In this document: piece after piece, positions 24,905-33,657 of the stretch | Position numbering within the stretch: the first letter of the stretch is position 1 | How the letters are laid out: every line of letters begins with the position of its first letter | Assembly: GCA_904380375.1 (NCBI GenBank) | Contig: CAJFID010000019.1 | Span: forward strand, 1 to 56,020 | DNA from: Avimonas intestinalis | GTDB taxonomy: Bacteria; Bacillota; Clostridia; Oscillospirales; Acutalibacteraceae | Reading direction: 5' to 3' | DNA: 56,020 nucleotides | Made by a program: the position numbers and the translations under genes | The notes under the pieces: model-generated | The model's input: only the letters and a program-made list of their open reading frames with translations | What the model was told of the DNA's origin: nothing | The model's database searches: none

Positions 24905-25414
24905 ATGGAATATACGCTTCGTTCATACCGTGCGGAGGACCTGCCCGCGATGGCCGCGATCTGGAACGGGGTGGTGGCGCAGGCGGACAGCTTCCCCGGC
25001 GACCAGCCCCTTTCTTTAGAGGCGGCGGCGGCGCTGTTTGCCGCGCAGACCGACACGGTGGTCGCGCTGGATGGTGGGGAGGTCGTCGGCCTGTACATCC
25101 TGCACCCCAACAACATCGGCCGGTGCAGCCAGATCGCCAACGCCTCCTACGCCGTACGGGAGGGGCTCCGCGGCCGGGGGATCGGCCGGCGGCTGGTGTG
25201 CGATTCCCTGCAAAGGGCCAAGCAGGCCGGTTTTGCCGGGATGCAGTTTAACGCGGTGGTGAAAAGCAATACGCCCGCCATCGCGCTGTACTTAAAGCTG
25301 GGCTTCACCGTCCTGGGTACGGTCAAAAACGGGTACCGCCTGGCGGACGGCTCCTATACCGACACCCTGATCTTTTATCACGACCTGCTGGATGAGACGC
25401 TTCCCCGGCCGTGA
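24905..25414 (+). CDS. GNAT family N-acetyltransferase
   Basis: A 169-residue GCN5-related acetyltransferase. The acetyl-CoA pyrophosphate loop is visible as VREGLRGRGIGRRL (consensus Q/RxxGxG/A), followed by the characteristic NTPAIALYLKLGFTVLGT segment of motif B. The acceptor cannot be predicted; close relatives include phosphinothricin-type and ribosomal-protein-type enzymes. The ATG at 24905 is nine bases after AGAAGGA. It lies 71 bases after pflA and probably shares its transcript, ending at the terminator at 25468-25508. Confidence 0.88.
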   Translation: MEYTLRSYRAEDLPAMAAIWNGVVAQADSFPGDQPLSLEAAAALFAAQTDTVVALDGGEVVGLYILHPNNIGRCSQIANASYAVREGLRGRGIGRRLVCDSLQRAKQAGFAGMQFNAVVKSNTPAIALYLKLGFTVLGTVKNGYRLADGSYTDTLIFYHDLLDETLPRP

Positions 25415-25467
25415 GGCGGGGGCGTCTGCCGCAGCAAGGAAGCCTTTGCGATCTTCCGGCGCTTTTA

Positions 25468-25508
25468 AGGGGGTTCTGCCAAAACATGGCAGAGCCCCCC
25501 TTTTTTTG
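25468..25508 (+). terminator. Terminator after the GNAT gene
   Basis: AGGGGGTTCTGCCA stem, AAACA loop, TGGCAGAGCCCCCC, then seven T. Confidence 0.88.
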
Positions 25509-25593
25509 TTGATGACCCTTTCGCTGTGCCTGGCGGGACGGGGCGGGGCTTTGCCCCTTTGCTCCGCCGCCTTGGAACAAGGCAAATCCTCTG

Positions 25594-25645
25594 CAAAAAA
25601 GAGCCGAAAGGAGAGGCAGCAGCACTACAGCTGCCGCCTCTCCCC
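25594..25645 (-). terminator. Probable terminator of the HTH-methyltransferase gene
   Basis: Read on the minus strand, GGAGAGGCGGCAGC pairs imperfectly with GCTGCTGCCTCTCC and is followed by a T-rich stretch ending in six T. It lies about 90 bases past the stop. Confidence 0.55.
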
Positions 25646-25731
25646 CAAGGGTTTTCCAATTTACGCCTCTTCCCGGCCGGCTTCCCGCGGCGGGGGAGGC
25701 CAGAGCGGGGAGGCCCCCTTCCTATCGCCGT

Positions 25732-26712
25732 CTACAGCTTTCGTGCCAGGATGATAAAGGTGTGGTTAATAAAAGCGGCGCAGCCGCCGGAAGAAAGAGG
25801 ATCGGGCCCGGACGGCCTGCCCTCTCCGGCCGGGAGGCGGGACTGCTCAATCAGCTTTTCCACCTTCAGGCCGTGCTGTGCCAGGCAGTTGATATAGGAC
25901 GATAGCTTCCAGTTCTTCAGATAAAGCGGCTGCCCGGCCTTCTGCACCGGGATTTCCGGCTCCGCAACGTAACGGCGGTTCAGGATATACCGCCCGTTTT
26001 CCGCGGACAGGCAGGGTACGATCGGATTGTCCCAGGAAAAAATAAAAATCCCGTTGGTTTTGAGGTAACGGGATACCAGGCCGATCGTTTTGGACAGGTC
26101 CATTGTCCAGCCGATACCGTAAATTGAATACACGCAGTCGAAATAATGAAAGGGGATGCCGGGGTTGACCTCCATCGGCGAAATCAGGAGCTGCGCCCTC
26201 ACCCGGTTTTCCCGCAGGAGGGCCCGCGCCTTTTCCACCTGCTTGGCGGAGATATCCAAGCCCCACAGTTCCCTGGCTCCCCGCCGGGCGTTGTACAAAA
26301 GGGAGCGGCCGTCGCCGCAGGCGATCTCAAGCAGCGCCGTGTTGTGCAGGTCTCCAAACAGATGCAGGGTTTCCTCGCTCACGGCGAAGGGGCCGTAGTC
26401 CGGCAGGGCGATCCCCTGCCATTCCGAATCGCCGATGCAGTCCCAGCCGGCGGAGTTGCGGTCCAAAAGCGCATAGGTTTTGTCGGGCAGGATGTCGCTC
26501 ACGCTTCCGCCCCCTCCCTGGAACAGGGAGTCGATCGAGACATGGAAATAGTCGGCGATTTTCGGCAGCAGGACAATATTGGGATAGGCTTTCCCGGTTT
26601 CCCATTTGCTGATCGCCTGCACCGTGACGCCGAGGGAGCCGGCCAGCGCCTCCTGGCTGATGTGATACCTTTTCCGCAATTGTTTAATGGATTCGCAAAC
26701 GCTGATTTCCAT
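25732..26712 (-). CDS. XRE-type HTH domain fused to a SAM methyltransferase
   Basis: 326 residues in two parts. Residues 1-65 are an XRE/Cro helix-turn-helix (IKQLRKRYHISQEALAGSLGVTVQAISKWETGKAYPNI, with typical SQEALA and VQAISKWE helices). Residues ~120-235 are a class I SAM-dependent methyltransferase, with motif I LEIACGDGRSLL and the acidic ribose-binding GLDIS, then a PLLITE-free C-terminal lobe. The start at 26712 follows AGAGGA by eight bases. It has its own sigma-A promoter. Fusions of this kind occur in Firmicutes; the methyl acceptor is unknown. It may sense a metabolite or regulate its own gene, which I infer only from architecture. Confidence 0.85.
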   Translation of the reverse strand: MEISVCESIKQLRKRYHISQEALAGSLGVTVQAISKWETGKAYPNIVLLPKIADYFHVSIDSLFQGGGGSVSDILPDKTYALLDRNSAGWDCIGDSEWQGIALPDYGPFAVSEETLHLFGDLHNTALLEIACGDGRSLLYNARRGARELWGLDISAKQVEKARALLRENRVRAQLLISPMEVNPGIPFHYFDCVYSIYGIGWTMDLSKTIGLVSRYLKTNGIFIFSWDNPIVPCLSAENGRYILNRRYVAEPEIPVQKAGQPLYLKNWKLSSYINCLAQHGLKVEKLIEQSRLPAGEGRPSGPDPLSSGGCAAFINHTFIILARKL

Positions 26713-26751
26713 TTCTGCTTCCTCTCAAATGATGAAACTTCCCCTTGCCTT

Positions 26752-26780
26752 ATTGTAAACGACTTGGACGGCGCTTTCAA
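26752..26780 (-). promoter_or_regulatory. Promoter of the HTH-methyltransferase gene
   Basis: Read on the minus strand: -35 TTGAAA (26775-26780), 17-bp spacer, -10 TACAAT (26752-26757), 40 bases from the start codon. Confidence 0.75.
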
Positions 26781-26974
26781 TAATATGCTTTTTGATAGGA
26801 CATCAACCCGTAGTTAACATTTTTCTTGCGGCGTCGACCAAAGGTGGAAAGCTCCCGGTGGAAAGCACGGGAAACGGCCAAGGATGCCGTCTTGCAGGAT
26901 TTCCTCTGGCCGCGTCCCCGGCTTCCGCCCGGCTCCGGGGCCAGGGGACGCCGCCTTCCCCGGGATTTTCCCCC

Positions 26975-27012
26975 TGGCTAATTTTGCGGAAATATGTTAT
27001 AATGCATTATAA
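26975..27012 (+). promoter_or_regulatory. carD-like gene promoter with palindrome over the -10
   Basis: -10 TATAAT (26998-27003) with a poor -35 TGGCTA (26975-26980) at 17 bp. The -10 is inside a perfect 16-bp palindrome, TTATAATGCATTATAA (26997-27012), which also provides a TATAAT on the minus strand. The weak -35 suggests that an activator or a DNA-bending factor may be needed. Confidence 0.55.
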
Positions 27013-27143
27013 ACGCAACGTGCAGTTTGCCTGGCAGAACGTAAGTCCGGTTGGCGCAAACGGCGCGTTTTCTTTTGGGCTGCGGCAGGCAGGGCCAAGG
27101 GGAAGAGCATCCGTAACGTCCGTGAAAGGAAGGGGCTGAAGCC

Positions 27144-27701
27144 ATGCGGGATCAACAGGACAAACGGTTCGCGGCAGGGGATAAGGTGATGTATGCCGCG
27201 CAGGGGGTTTGCCAGGTGGCCGGCATTGAAACCAAGGATTTCGGGGGGAGGCAGGTGGAATACTACGTCCTCAAGCCGCTGTACGCGCCGAATTCCACCG
27301 TGTATGTGCCCACCGGCAATCCGGAGCTTACCGGGAAGCTGCGGCGGCTGCTTTCCGCACAGGAAATCCTCGCGCTGATCCGGTCTATGCCGCGGGAGCC
27401 CTGCGACTGGATTGCCGACGATGCCGCGCGCAAGGACGCGTTCCGGCAAATCCTTGCCCACGGCAGCCACCAGGAGCTGATCCGGGCTGTCAAGGCGGTC
27501 TACCGCCATCAGCAGGAGCTGCAGCAAAAGGGGCGAAAGCTCCATATGGCGGACGAGCGCTTTTTTAAGGAAGCGGAAAAGATCCTCTATGACGAATTCG
27601 CGTCGGTTTTGGGCTTACAGCCGGAGCAGGTGCTGCCCTTTATCCTTGACCAGCTGGAAGGGACGGGGCAGGAGCCGCCGGCCGGCGGCATCCCAGGCTG
27701 A
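27144..27701 (+). CDS. CarD/CdnL-family transcriptional regulator
   Basis: 185 residues. The N-terminal ~65 residues form the CarD/TRCF RNA-polymerase-interacting fold (FAAGDKVMYAAQGVCQVAGIE, then VEYYVLKPLYAPNSTVYVPT). The helical C-terminal part (residues ~75-165) is the DNA-binding region of this family. CarD proteins bind the RNA polymerase beta lobe and stabilise open complexes at promoters. The ATG at 27144 is preceded by AAAGGAAGGGG. The next gene starts 232 bases downstream with its own promoter, so it seems monocistronic. Confidence 0.88.
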   Translation: MRDQQDKRFAAGDKVMYAAQGVCQVAGIETKDFGGRQVEYYVLKPLYAPNSTVYVPTGNPELTGKLRRLLSAQEILALIRSMPREPCDWIADDAARKDAFRQILAHGSHQELIRAVKAVYRHQQELQQKGRKLHMADERFFKEAEKILYDEFASVLGLQPEQVLPFILDQLEGTGQEPPAGGIPG

Positions 27702-27854
27702 CGGGCGCGTCTCTGCGCCCCGGCGGTTCGCCGCCCTTGGACGGCGGGGAATTGCCGGCGGGCAGTCCGGGCTTTCCGGGGGTGCATCCTGCGCCGCTTC
27801 GCGTCTGCATGGCGCGGAGCGGGGATCCCAACCATTTTAGGACGCCTCGGACGA

Positions 27855-27882
27855 TTGACAAAAGGCGGATAACCCGTATGAT
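27855..27882 (+). promoter_or_regulatory. Promoter of the Ig-repeat membrane protein
   Basis: -35 TTGACA (27855-27860), 16-bp spacer, -10 TATGAT (27877-27882), about 50 bases before the start. Confidence 0.7.
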
Positions 27883-27933
27883 AAAGGGAGAGGTGTCCGC
27901 TGCCGTACCGCGGCGGAGAGAGGGGAAGGAACT

Positions 27934-30165
27934 ATGAAGAAACGGTATCGGCGCGTCTTGGCCTTGGCGCTGGCTCTGTCTATGGCGGTGATGCTGTGCG
28001 CCGCTCCGGCCGCAGCGGTTGAGGATACCGCTCCGCCCGTTATCCATAGCGCCGCTATCACGCAGAAGGTAGTGATCGGGGAAACCGTCACCCTGACCCT
28101 GGACGCGGAGGACGAGGTATCCGGCGTAAAGCTGGCCTTTTTGACCTACCGCTCGGCAGCGGGGACTTCTTATACCCTGACGTTTACCAATCCCGGGGCC
28201 TCCCAGTCCTTTGCCGCTTCGCTTGCCGTCCCGCTGGCTATGGAGCCGGGGGTGTGGACGGCGGAGCATATCATAGTCTACGATTACGCGCAGAACGGCA
28301 TTTCCTATGTCAGAGGCGGGGAGGGGCCGGTGGACTTTTCCAAGCTGGATTTGACCATAGCGGACTACCCGGACAAGGATTGCGTTGCCCCCACGCTGCA
28401 GAGCCTGACGGTTAAAAACAGCCGCGTCAGCGCGCCGGGCAAGGTGGAGTTTGAGGCGGAGGTTACCGACAACGCCCCAGGGGAAATAAGGGCGACGATG
28501 TATATATATGTCGGCACTTTCCGCGATGCGGTGGGACTGGTCTACAATCCGTCAACCGGTACATACCAGGGCGCCTTGTCCATTGCCGCAGCGGACAAAA
28601 GAAAGACCATTGCCTTTGAAAGCCTGTTCCTGTACGATTCGGCGGGCAACATGGTGTCGTATATTGACGGGGATCCCACCCAGGTTTCGTCGGATCAAAT
28701 CGTCCGCCGGCTCAATCCCTCCTGGGTTCCCAAAATAACCATTACCAACGCGGTCCAGGACACCATCCCTCCCAAGCTGCGGGAGTATTCCTATGATGAG
28801 CAGCGGGTGTACGCTCCGGCGTCTGTCAATTACACGATGGAGATTGAAGACGCTGACCCGGAGGGCATGGACGCCACCGTGACGTTTTTTTATGAGCCGG
28901 ACGGGCAGTCCGCGCAGTTTTTCTGCCACAGCGGCCTGCGGTATGTTGGGGGGACGACGTTTGCCGCCACGGGCTCCCTGGCGCTTGACCAGTATACGGA
29001 GCCGGGCAGCCTGTATATTCACCGTTTGGAACTGACCGATTCCTCCGGCAATACCCAGGTGTACACGGTGGATGGATCGGAAGGCGAGCGTCTTCCGAAA
29101 AAGTCCGTCCGCGTGGTGAGCGGGCGCAGCCCCGACCTGACAACCGGCACCACCGTGACGGGCTATTTGGATAAGATCCGGGCTGCCTCAGACGACGCGG
29201 TGATCGTGCTCGACTGTACGGGCGACAGCCGTGTCCCGGCCGCGGCGTTTGCCGCTATCCGCGACACCAACCGCACCCTGATTCTCAATCACAATGGCAT
29301 TGAATGGGTATTTTTTGGCGATAACCTGCCCAACGCGGACAAAGCGGTCGACTGCGCCGTGTCCTATCGGATTTTTCGGGGCGGAGCAGCGGAGGAATAT
29401 GAGGAAGGCAGCGCGGACGCCGTGCTCGCGGAGCTGCTGCAAAGCAAGCCGGCCTTGCTGATCCAGTTCGCCCCTAACGGCCAGCTTCCCGGCCCGGCCT
29501 TGGTCCGCATCAAGGCGGAATATACCTTCCGCGATGAAATCGGGATCGCCGGCCTGGACGCCTATTTCTATAATGAGCAGCAGGGCCGGCTTGATGCGGT
29601 CGACAAAGGCATTGCCATGGCGGAGGACGGCTACTACCCCTTTGTCATTACACACAACAGCGCCTATCTCCTCGCTCCGCAGAAGGGCGCAGGCAGCGTC
29701 CCGGCTTCCGGCTCCGGCGGGGAGGGCGGGGGTGCGTCCGACGCCCCGGAAACCTCGGGAAGCCCGGAGGGCGCCACGACCGGCAGCACGGACAGCCTGG
29801 ACGAGGGTTCCACCGCCGGGATCGGGGAGGAAAGCACCTCCGCCCCATCCAAAACGGAAACGGCCGGCCGCACCGATGCGGCGGCTGCCGGAACCTCCAC
29901 AGGAGCGGACGGCGGGCAAAGGGCGGGAGGCAGTATGCTTTGGGGGATCCTTGCGGCGGCAGTCGGCGGCGTGGTGATTCTGGCGGCGGTAGTGCTGCTG
30001 GCGGTGCCCCGTACCCGGATGGCCATTCGGCGTCTGCTGCGCCAAGGGGCGTCCGGGCCTTCGGCGGAAGGCACCCCGGCGGCCGTGGATAACCCGTCTA
30101 CCGGCGGAGAGGCTTCCGCCGGCTCTGCCGGCGAAGCGCCGGAAGACGGTGGAGACGGGAAATAG
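27934..30165 (+). CDS. Membrane-anchored surface protein with Ig-like repeats
   Basis: 743 residues. A signal peptide (KKRYRRVLALALALSMAVML..APAAAVE, cleavage near residue 28) leads into three related modules. Each opens with a D-x-x-(A/P)P motif (DTAPPVI, DCVAPTLQ, DTIPPKLRE) and contains a V-x-(A/I)-E-(V/D)-x-D strand, as in bacterial Ig-like domains; they lie near residues 30-140, 148-255 and 275-395. A further globular domain (about 405-590) precedes a Ser/Gly/Glu-rich linker, one transmembrane helix (about 668-690) and a basic then acidic cytosolic tail. No catalytic motif seen. Orientation implies the repeats face outside. It could be an adhesin or a cell-envelope scaffold. It is followed by a bidirectional terminator. 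Confidence 0.8.
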   Translation: MKKRYRRVLALALALSMAVMLCAAPAAAVEDTAPPVIHSAAITQKVVIGETVTLTLDAEDEVSGVKLAFLTYRSAAGTSYTLTFTNPGASQSFAASLAVPLAMEPGVWTAEHIIVYDYAQNGISYVRGGEGPVDFSKLDLTIADYPDKDCVAPTLQSLTVKNSRVSAPGKVEFEAEVTDNAPGEIRATMYIYVGTFRDAVGLVYNPSTGTYQGALSIAAADKRKTIAFESLFLYDSAGNMVSYIDGDPTQVSSDQIVRRLNPSWVPKITITNAVQDTIPPKLREYSYDEQRVYAPASVNYTMEIEDADPEGMDATVTFFYEPDGQSAQFFCHSGLRYVGGTTFAATGSLALDQYTEPGSLYIHRLELTDSSGNTQVYTVDGSEGERLPKKSVRVVSGRSPDLTTGTTVTGYLDKIRAASDDAVIVLDCTGDSRVPAAAFAAIRDTNRTLILNHNGIEWVFFGDNLPNADKAVDCAVSYRIFRGGAAEEYEEGSADAVLAELLQSKPALLIQFAPNGQLPGPALVRIKAEYTFRDEIGIAGLDAYFYNEQQGRLDAVDKGIAMAEDGYYPFVITHNSAYLLAPQKGAGSVPASGSGGEGGGASDAPETSGSPEGATTGSTDSLDEGSTAGIGEESTSAPSKTETAGRTDAAAAGTSTGADGGQRAGGSMLWGILAAAVGGVVILAAVVLLAVPRTRMAIRRLLRQGASGPSAEGTPAAVDNPSTGGEASAGSAGEAPEDGGDGK

Positions 30166-30306
30166 GGCAACGATACGCCGTAAGGCTGTAATCGGAGCGG
30201 ATACGGGGCTGCCAGCTCCGTCGGGCGCTTTTTCGCGGCATTCGCGGCGGCGGGCACGAGGCGGGCCCATCCAGTAAAATCTGCCTTACTGTTTTGAAAA
30301 TACCCC

Positions 30307-30351
30307 ATCCATAAAAAAGCTCCCGGCACAGCCGGGAGCTTTTTTATGGAT
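30307..30351. terminator. Bidirectional terminator
   Basis: Perfect 21-bp stem with ACA loop. A and T runs flank the GC core (GCTCCCGGC) so it can end transcription both ways, serving the surface protein gene and the convergent ROK kinase gene. Confidence 0.9.
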
Positions 30352-30361
30352 ACGGGCTGCT

Positions 30362-31345
30362 TCAGTCCTTGCTTACGCCCAGGAGGGCTGCGCCGATCAC
30401 GCCGGCGTCGTTGCCCAGCTTGGCGACCGTGATGCGGCAGCGGCGGGCGCCGAAACGGGCGTAATCCTCCCTCTCCACGATTTCGCGCAGGGGGACAAGC
30501 AGCGTGTCCCCCTCCTTGCTGATGCCGCCCGCCAGGGAGAGCAGGTCGGGCTGGAAAATATTCACGATATTGGAAATGCCGGTGGCCAGGGAGCGGATGT
30601 ACGCCTGTACCACCTGCGCGCCGGTTTCGTCGCCGGCCCGCATCCCGTCAAACGCGGTGCGGCCGTTGACCTTGGACAGGTCGCCCTCAACCAATTTCCA
30701 CAGCTGGGAGGAGGGGTTGGCCTGCATGGCTTCCTTGGTGGTGGTGATCAAGCCGGTGGCGGAAGCGTACGCTTCCCAGCAGCCCTGCCGCCCGCAGGTG
30801 CAGAGCCGCCCGTCCTCCCGGATGACCATATGGCCGAGCTCGCCGCCGGCGTGGTTGCTGCCGCTGTAAATCCGGCGGTCAATGATGACCCCGCCGCCGA
30901 CCCCGGTTCCCAGGGTGATGGCGATAAAGTTGCGCACCTCCTGCCCGTCGGTTTCCTGCGTGTCGCAGGCGGCCCCGGCCAGGAATTCGCCGTAAGCGGC
31001 GGCGTTGGCGTCGTTTTCCACCAGCACGGGCCGTCCAAACCGGTCGGACAGATACTGCCCCATCCGCACATCATAGAACGCCAGGTTGTTGGCGTAACGG
31101 ATGATCCCCTCTTCGGGGTCAATACTCCCAGGGCAGCCGACGCCGATATAGTCCAGCTCCTTCAAAGAGATCCCCGCTTTTTGCGCCGCTTCCTGCGCAG
31201 TAGCGACCATGTCGTCCATAATGGCTTCCGCCGGACGGGGGCAGGCGGTTTTCCGGGAGGCGCTGGCGGCGATACGGTATTCCTCATCCAGCACGGCGGC
31301 GGCAATGTTGGTGCCGCCCAGGTCGATTCCGAGATAGTGACGCAT
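30362..31345 (-). CDS. ROK family glucokinase
   Basis: 327 residues. Phosphorylates glucose (or a related hexose) with ATP. The ATP-binding DLGGTN is at residues 8-13. The catalytic Asp is Asp112 in VENDANAA. The second phosphate loop is ITLGTGVGGG. The ROK zinc site is His172 (ELGHM) with the CTCGRQGCWE cysteines 182, 184 and 189. The ATG at 31345 follows GAGGGG; the TTG just before it is not needed. It lies 33 bases after manA, so the two form an operon. Glucokinase is favoured over N-acetylmannosamine kinase by length and motif context, but sugar specificity is not certain. Confidence 0.88.
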   Translation of the reverse strand: MRHYLGIDLGGTNIAAAVLDEEYRIAASASRKTACPRPAEAIMDDMVATAQEAAQKAGISLKELDYIGVGCPGSIDPEEGIIRYANNLAFYDVRMGQYLSDRFGRPVLVENDANAAAYGEFLAGAACDTQETDGQEVRNFIAITLGTGVGGGVIIDRRIYSGSNHAGGELGHMVIREDGRLCTCGRQGCWEAYASATGLITTTKEAMQANPSSQLWKLVEGDLSKVNGRTAFDGMRAGDETGAQVVQAYIRSLATGISNIVNIFQPDLLSLAGGISKEGDTLLVPLREIVEREDYARFGARRCRITVAKLGNDAGVIGAALLGVSKD

Positions 31346-31378
31346 CAATAAAACCCCTCTCTATGGCTGTTTGGTATG

Positions 31379-32338
31379 TTATAAGGTCGTCAACAGGAAT
31401 TCCGCTTGCCCGTCCAGCCGGTATTCCCCTAGCCCGGCAGGGAGGTATACGCTGTCCCCCTTGCGCAGCGGGAGGCTTTCCCCGGCGTGGGAGAGCACGG
31501 CCTGCCCATCGAGGAGCAGCAGATGCCCGAAGCTTTCCTCCCCGGCGGAAAAGGAGGCGGCGGACGAAAGCCGGACGCGGCGGACGGTGAAATACCGGCA
31601 GGTCTGCAGCAGGGTTTCCTCGGCTCCCTCGTGCCGGCTGATGGGACGGTCGGCTTTCGGCAGCTCGGCCGGCTGGCGGTTGACCACGTCCACCGCCTTG
31701 TCAATATGCAGGGGGCGCAGCTTGCCGTCCGCGCCCCGGCGCCCGTAGTCGTATACCCGGTAGGTGATGTTGCTGCTCTGCTGGATTTCGGCGATCAGGA
31801 TCCCCTTGCCGATGGCGTGCAGGGTGGTGGCCTCAATAAAGAACACGTCCCCTTTGTGGACGGGCACCTCGTTGACCACGTCCATCAGGGTGTTGGCTTC
31901 AATCCGCTCCCGCAGCTCCTGCTTGGTCAGCGCCTGCCGGAAGCCGTAGATCAGGGTCGCGCCGGGGTCGCAGTCCACGATGTACCACATTTCGGTTTTC
32001 CCGGCGGAATGCTCCACCCGGCGGGCGTAATCGTCGTCGGGGTGTACCTGGATTGACAGCCGGTCCTTGGCGTCAATCAGCTTGACCAGCAGGGGGAATT
32101 CCGCCCCCGGGGCGAACCCCCGGCCGATATAGGAGGGGTGCCGTGCCAGCACGTCGGCCAGCGTCTGCCCGGCGTATCGTCCGTTTTTCACCCGGCTGTT
32201 GCCGTCGGGATGGCAGGACAGCTCCCAGCTCTCCGCCAGGGGGGACAGATCGGTCTGCTTGTGGTACTCGGTTTTCAGGCGTTCGCCGCCCCAGAGGTAA
32301 TCCTTAAAGGCCGGGGCCAGCAGCAGGGGATAACGCAT
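31379..32338 (-). CDS. manA: Mannose-6-phosphate isomerase, class I
   Basis: 319 residues, the short Firmicute type. Interconverts mannose-6-phosphate and fructose-6-phosphate. The cupin metal ligands are visible in SIQVHPDDDYA, the Glu of KTEMWYIVD and the His of TLHAIGKG. FKDYLWGGERL at the N terminus and AEIQQSSNITYRVYDYGR are typical of the family. The ATG at 32338 follows AAAGGAAG by nine bases. Upstream of the ROK kinase in the same direction. Confidence 0.93.
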   Translation of the reverse strand: MRYPLLLAPAFKDYLWGGERLKTEYHKQTDLSPLAESWELSCHPDGNSRVKNGRYAGQTLADVLARHPSYIGRGFAPGAEFPLLVKLIDAKDRLSIQVHPDDDYARRVEHSAGKTEMWYIVDCDPGATLIYGFRQALTKQELRERIEANTLMDVVNEVPVHKGDVFFIEATTLHAIGKGILIAEIQQSSNITYRVYDYGRRGADGKLRPLHIDKAVDVVNRQPAELPKADRPISRHEGAEETLLQTCRYFTVRRVRLSSAASFSAGEESFGHLLLLDGQAVLSHAGESLPLRKGDSVYLPAGLGEYRLDGQAEFLLTTL

Positions 32339-32467
32339 TGTCTCGACTTCCTTTCGCGCCTGCCGCGCGTGTGCGGGCAGAATTGGGCGACGATATCGCC
32401 GGGGGCTTCCGCCCTGAGGCGGCTTTGCAGCAGCCGGACGCCGCCGAGCCGGCCCGCCGAAAGCGGC

Positions 32468-32920
32468 TTACTGCCGTTCCGGCGTATACTCGCCGCCGTC
32501 CAAGCGGTAAAACAGCTCGCTGGGCGGCCCCTCCTGAAAAAGGGGGAGCATCTCCTCCAGGCCCTTGGCCAAGGGGAGGGAGGCCAGCTCGTCCTGGCGG
32601 ACCCAGAGCGCTTCCCCCTCCGCGGAGGAAGCCAGCCGGCCGGTGTAGGCGCCGGCCCGGTACAGCAGGACAATATACCGGCTCCCATCCGGGTTCTCCC
32701 AGCTTTTCACGCCGCAAAGGACCGGGTCGGCAATCCGCAGGCCGGTTTCCTCAAAAACCTCCCGCTTTACGCAGTCCACGAAGGACTCCCCCGGTTCAAG
32801 ATGGCCGCCGGGGAACGCGAGCCCGGGCCAGTCCGGATCGCGCCGCCGCTGCATCAGCAGGCGGCCGCCGTCTTGCAGCATGCACATCGTGGACAATTCG
32901 GTCGGGATTTTCCGGCCCAT
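32468..32920 (-). CDS. Nudix hydrolase
   Basis: 150 residues. The Nudix box GGHLEPGESFVDCVKREVFEETGL fits the GX5EX7REUXEEXGU consensus (residues about 36-58) and binds Mg2+ for cleavage of nucleoside diphosphate-linked compounds. The 8-oxo-dGTP diphosphatase (MutT/YtkD) subgroup is possible from length and the N-terminal STMCMLQDGGRLLMQRR strand, but the substrate is unproven. The start at 32920 is seven bases after GGAGG, and an upstream extension of the frame lacks any ribosome binding site. Probably transcribed with the DUF3783 gene before it. Confidence 0.88.
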   Translation of the reverse strand: MGRKIPTELSTMCMLQDGGRLLMQRRRDPDWPGLAFPGGHLEPGESFVDCVKREVFEETGLRIADPVLCGVKSWENPDGSRYIVLLYRAGAYTGRLASSAEGEALWVRQDELASLPLAKGLEEMLPLFQEGPPSELFYRLDGGEYTPERQ

Positions 32921-32997
32921 GGCATGACCTCCCATCCGGGCTTCAATACCCCGCCGCGCCGCTTTGCTTCCCAGGAAGGGCGGGAGCGGGCCCGGCC

Positions 32998-33450
32998 CTA
33001 ACGGCCGCCGTCCGGCGGGGCGGCGCTTTTGTGCAGGACGGCGTGCTCCCGCAACAGCTCCTCCATCCATTGCCGGAAGGGCCAGTGCTGGCTGGTGGGG
33101 GTGACGACCGCCTTGAGGGGGATGCGGATCCCCTCCTGCGTCAGCGTGCGCAGCAGGAGGTCGATCCGCTGCCGGGACAGGCCGCACATCCCGAGCATCC
33201 CGCCGCCGGGAAGCTCCCCGGCCTCCCTGGGGCCCGGCGTCCCAGCCGACTCGGCTTTTCCTGCCGCCTTCCCGTCAAAGCCGGGGAGGCCGGCCAGGGC
33301 CCCCACCGTCTGCCCAAGCTCGTCCGGGGACACCTGGCGTTCCTCTATGCCCAGCCTCTGCAAAGCCGCGGAAAGGCGGGCCTGGGCCGGCTCGTCCAAC
33401 CCATAGGTGAGTGCCAGCTCCTTGAGCGGGGCCATCCTTCTCGCTTTCAT
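32998..33450 (-). CDS. DUF3783 domain protein
   Basis: 150 residues. The C-terminal ~60 residues (GLSRQRIDLLLRTLTQEGIRIPLKAVVTPTSQHWPFRQWMEELLREH) match the DUF3783 pattern, with the signature KAVxTPTxxxW followed by an amphipathic helix. The N-terminal half is hydrophilic and not recognised. The start at 33450 is nine bases after GGAGG. Function of the family is unknown. A good promoter lies 35 bases upstream, and the Nudix gene follows after 77 bases. Confidence 0.65.
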   Translation of the reverse strand: MKARRMAPLKELALTYGLDEPAQARLSAALQRLGIEERQVSPDELGQTVGALAGLPGFDGKAAGKAESAGTPGPREAGELPGGGMLGMCGLSRQRIDLLLRTLTQEGIRIPLKAVVTPTSQHWPFRQWMEELLREHAVLHKSAAPPDGGR

Positions 33451-33482
33451 GCCGCTGCGCCTCCCCTCCTCGTCGTACTTGT

Positions 33483-33511
33483 ATTTAACCACAAATCCGC
33501 CCGCTTGGCAA
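33483..33511 (-). promoter_or_regulatory. Promoter of the DUF3783-Nudix pair
   Basis: Read on the minus strand: -35 TTGCCA (33506-33511), 17-bp spacer, -10 TTAAAT (33483-33488). Confidence 0.55.
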
Positions 33512-33562
33512 GGCGGTTTCGGCCCTCCGCGGTAGAAAATCCGCCGTTTCCGGATGCGGACG

Positions 33563-33595
33563 AAAAAGCACGGCGCCGCAGAAGCGGCGCCGTGC
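33563..33595 (-). terminator. Terminator of the AraC gene
   Basis: GCACGGCGCCGC stem with AGAA loop; on the minus strand it is followed by five T. It lies about 65 bases past the AraC stop. Confidence 0.8.
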
Positions 33596-33657
33596 CCCAT
33601 CCGGGCAGGGGAGGACCCGGAATGCAGAAAACAAGAGACGTTTGGTGTTTTTTCAGG

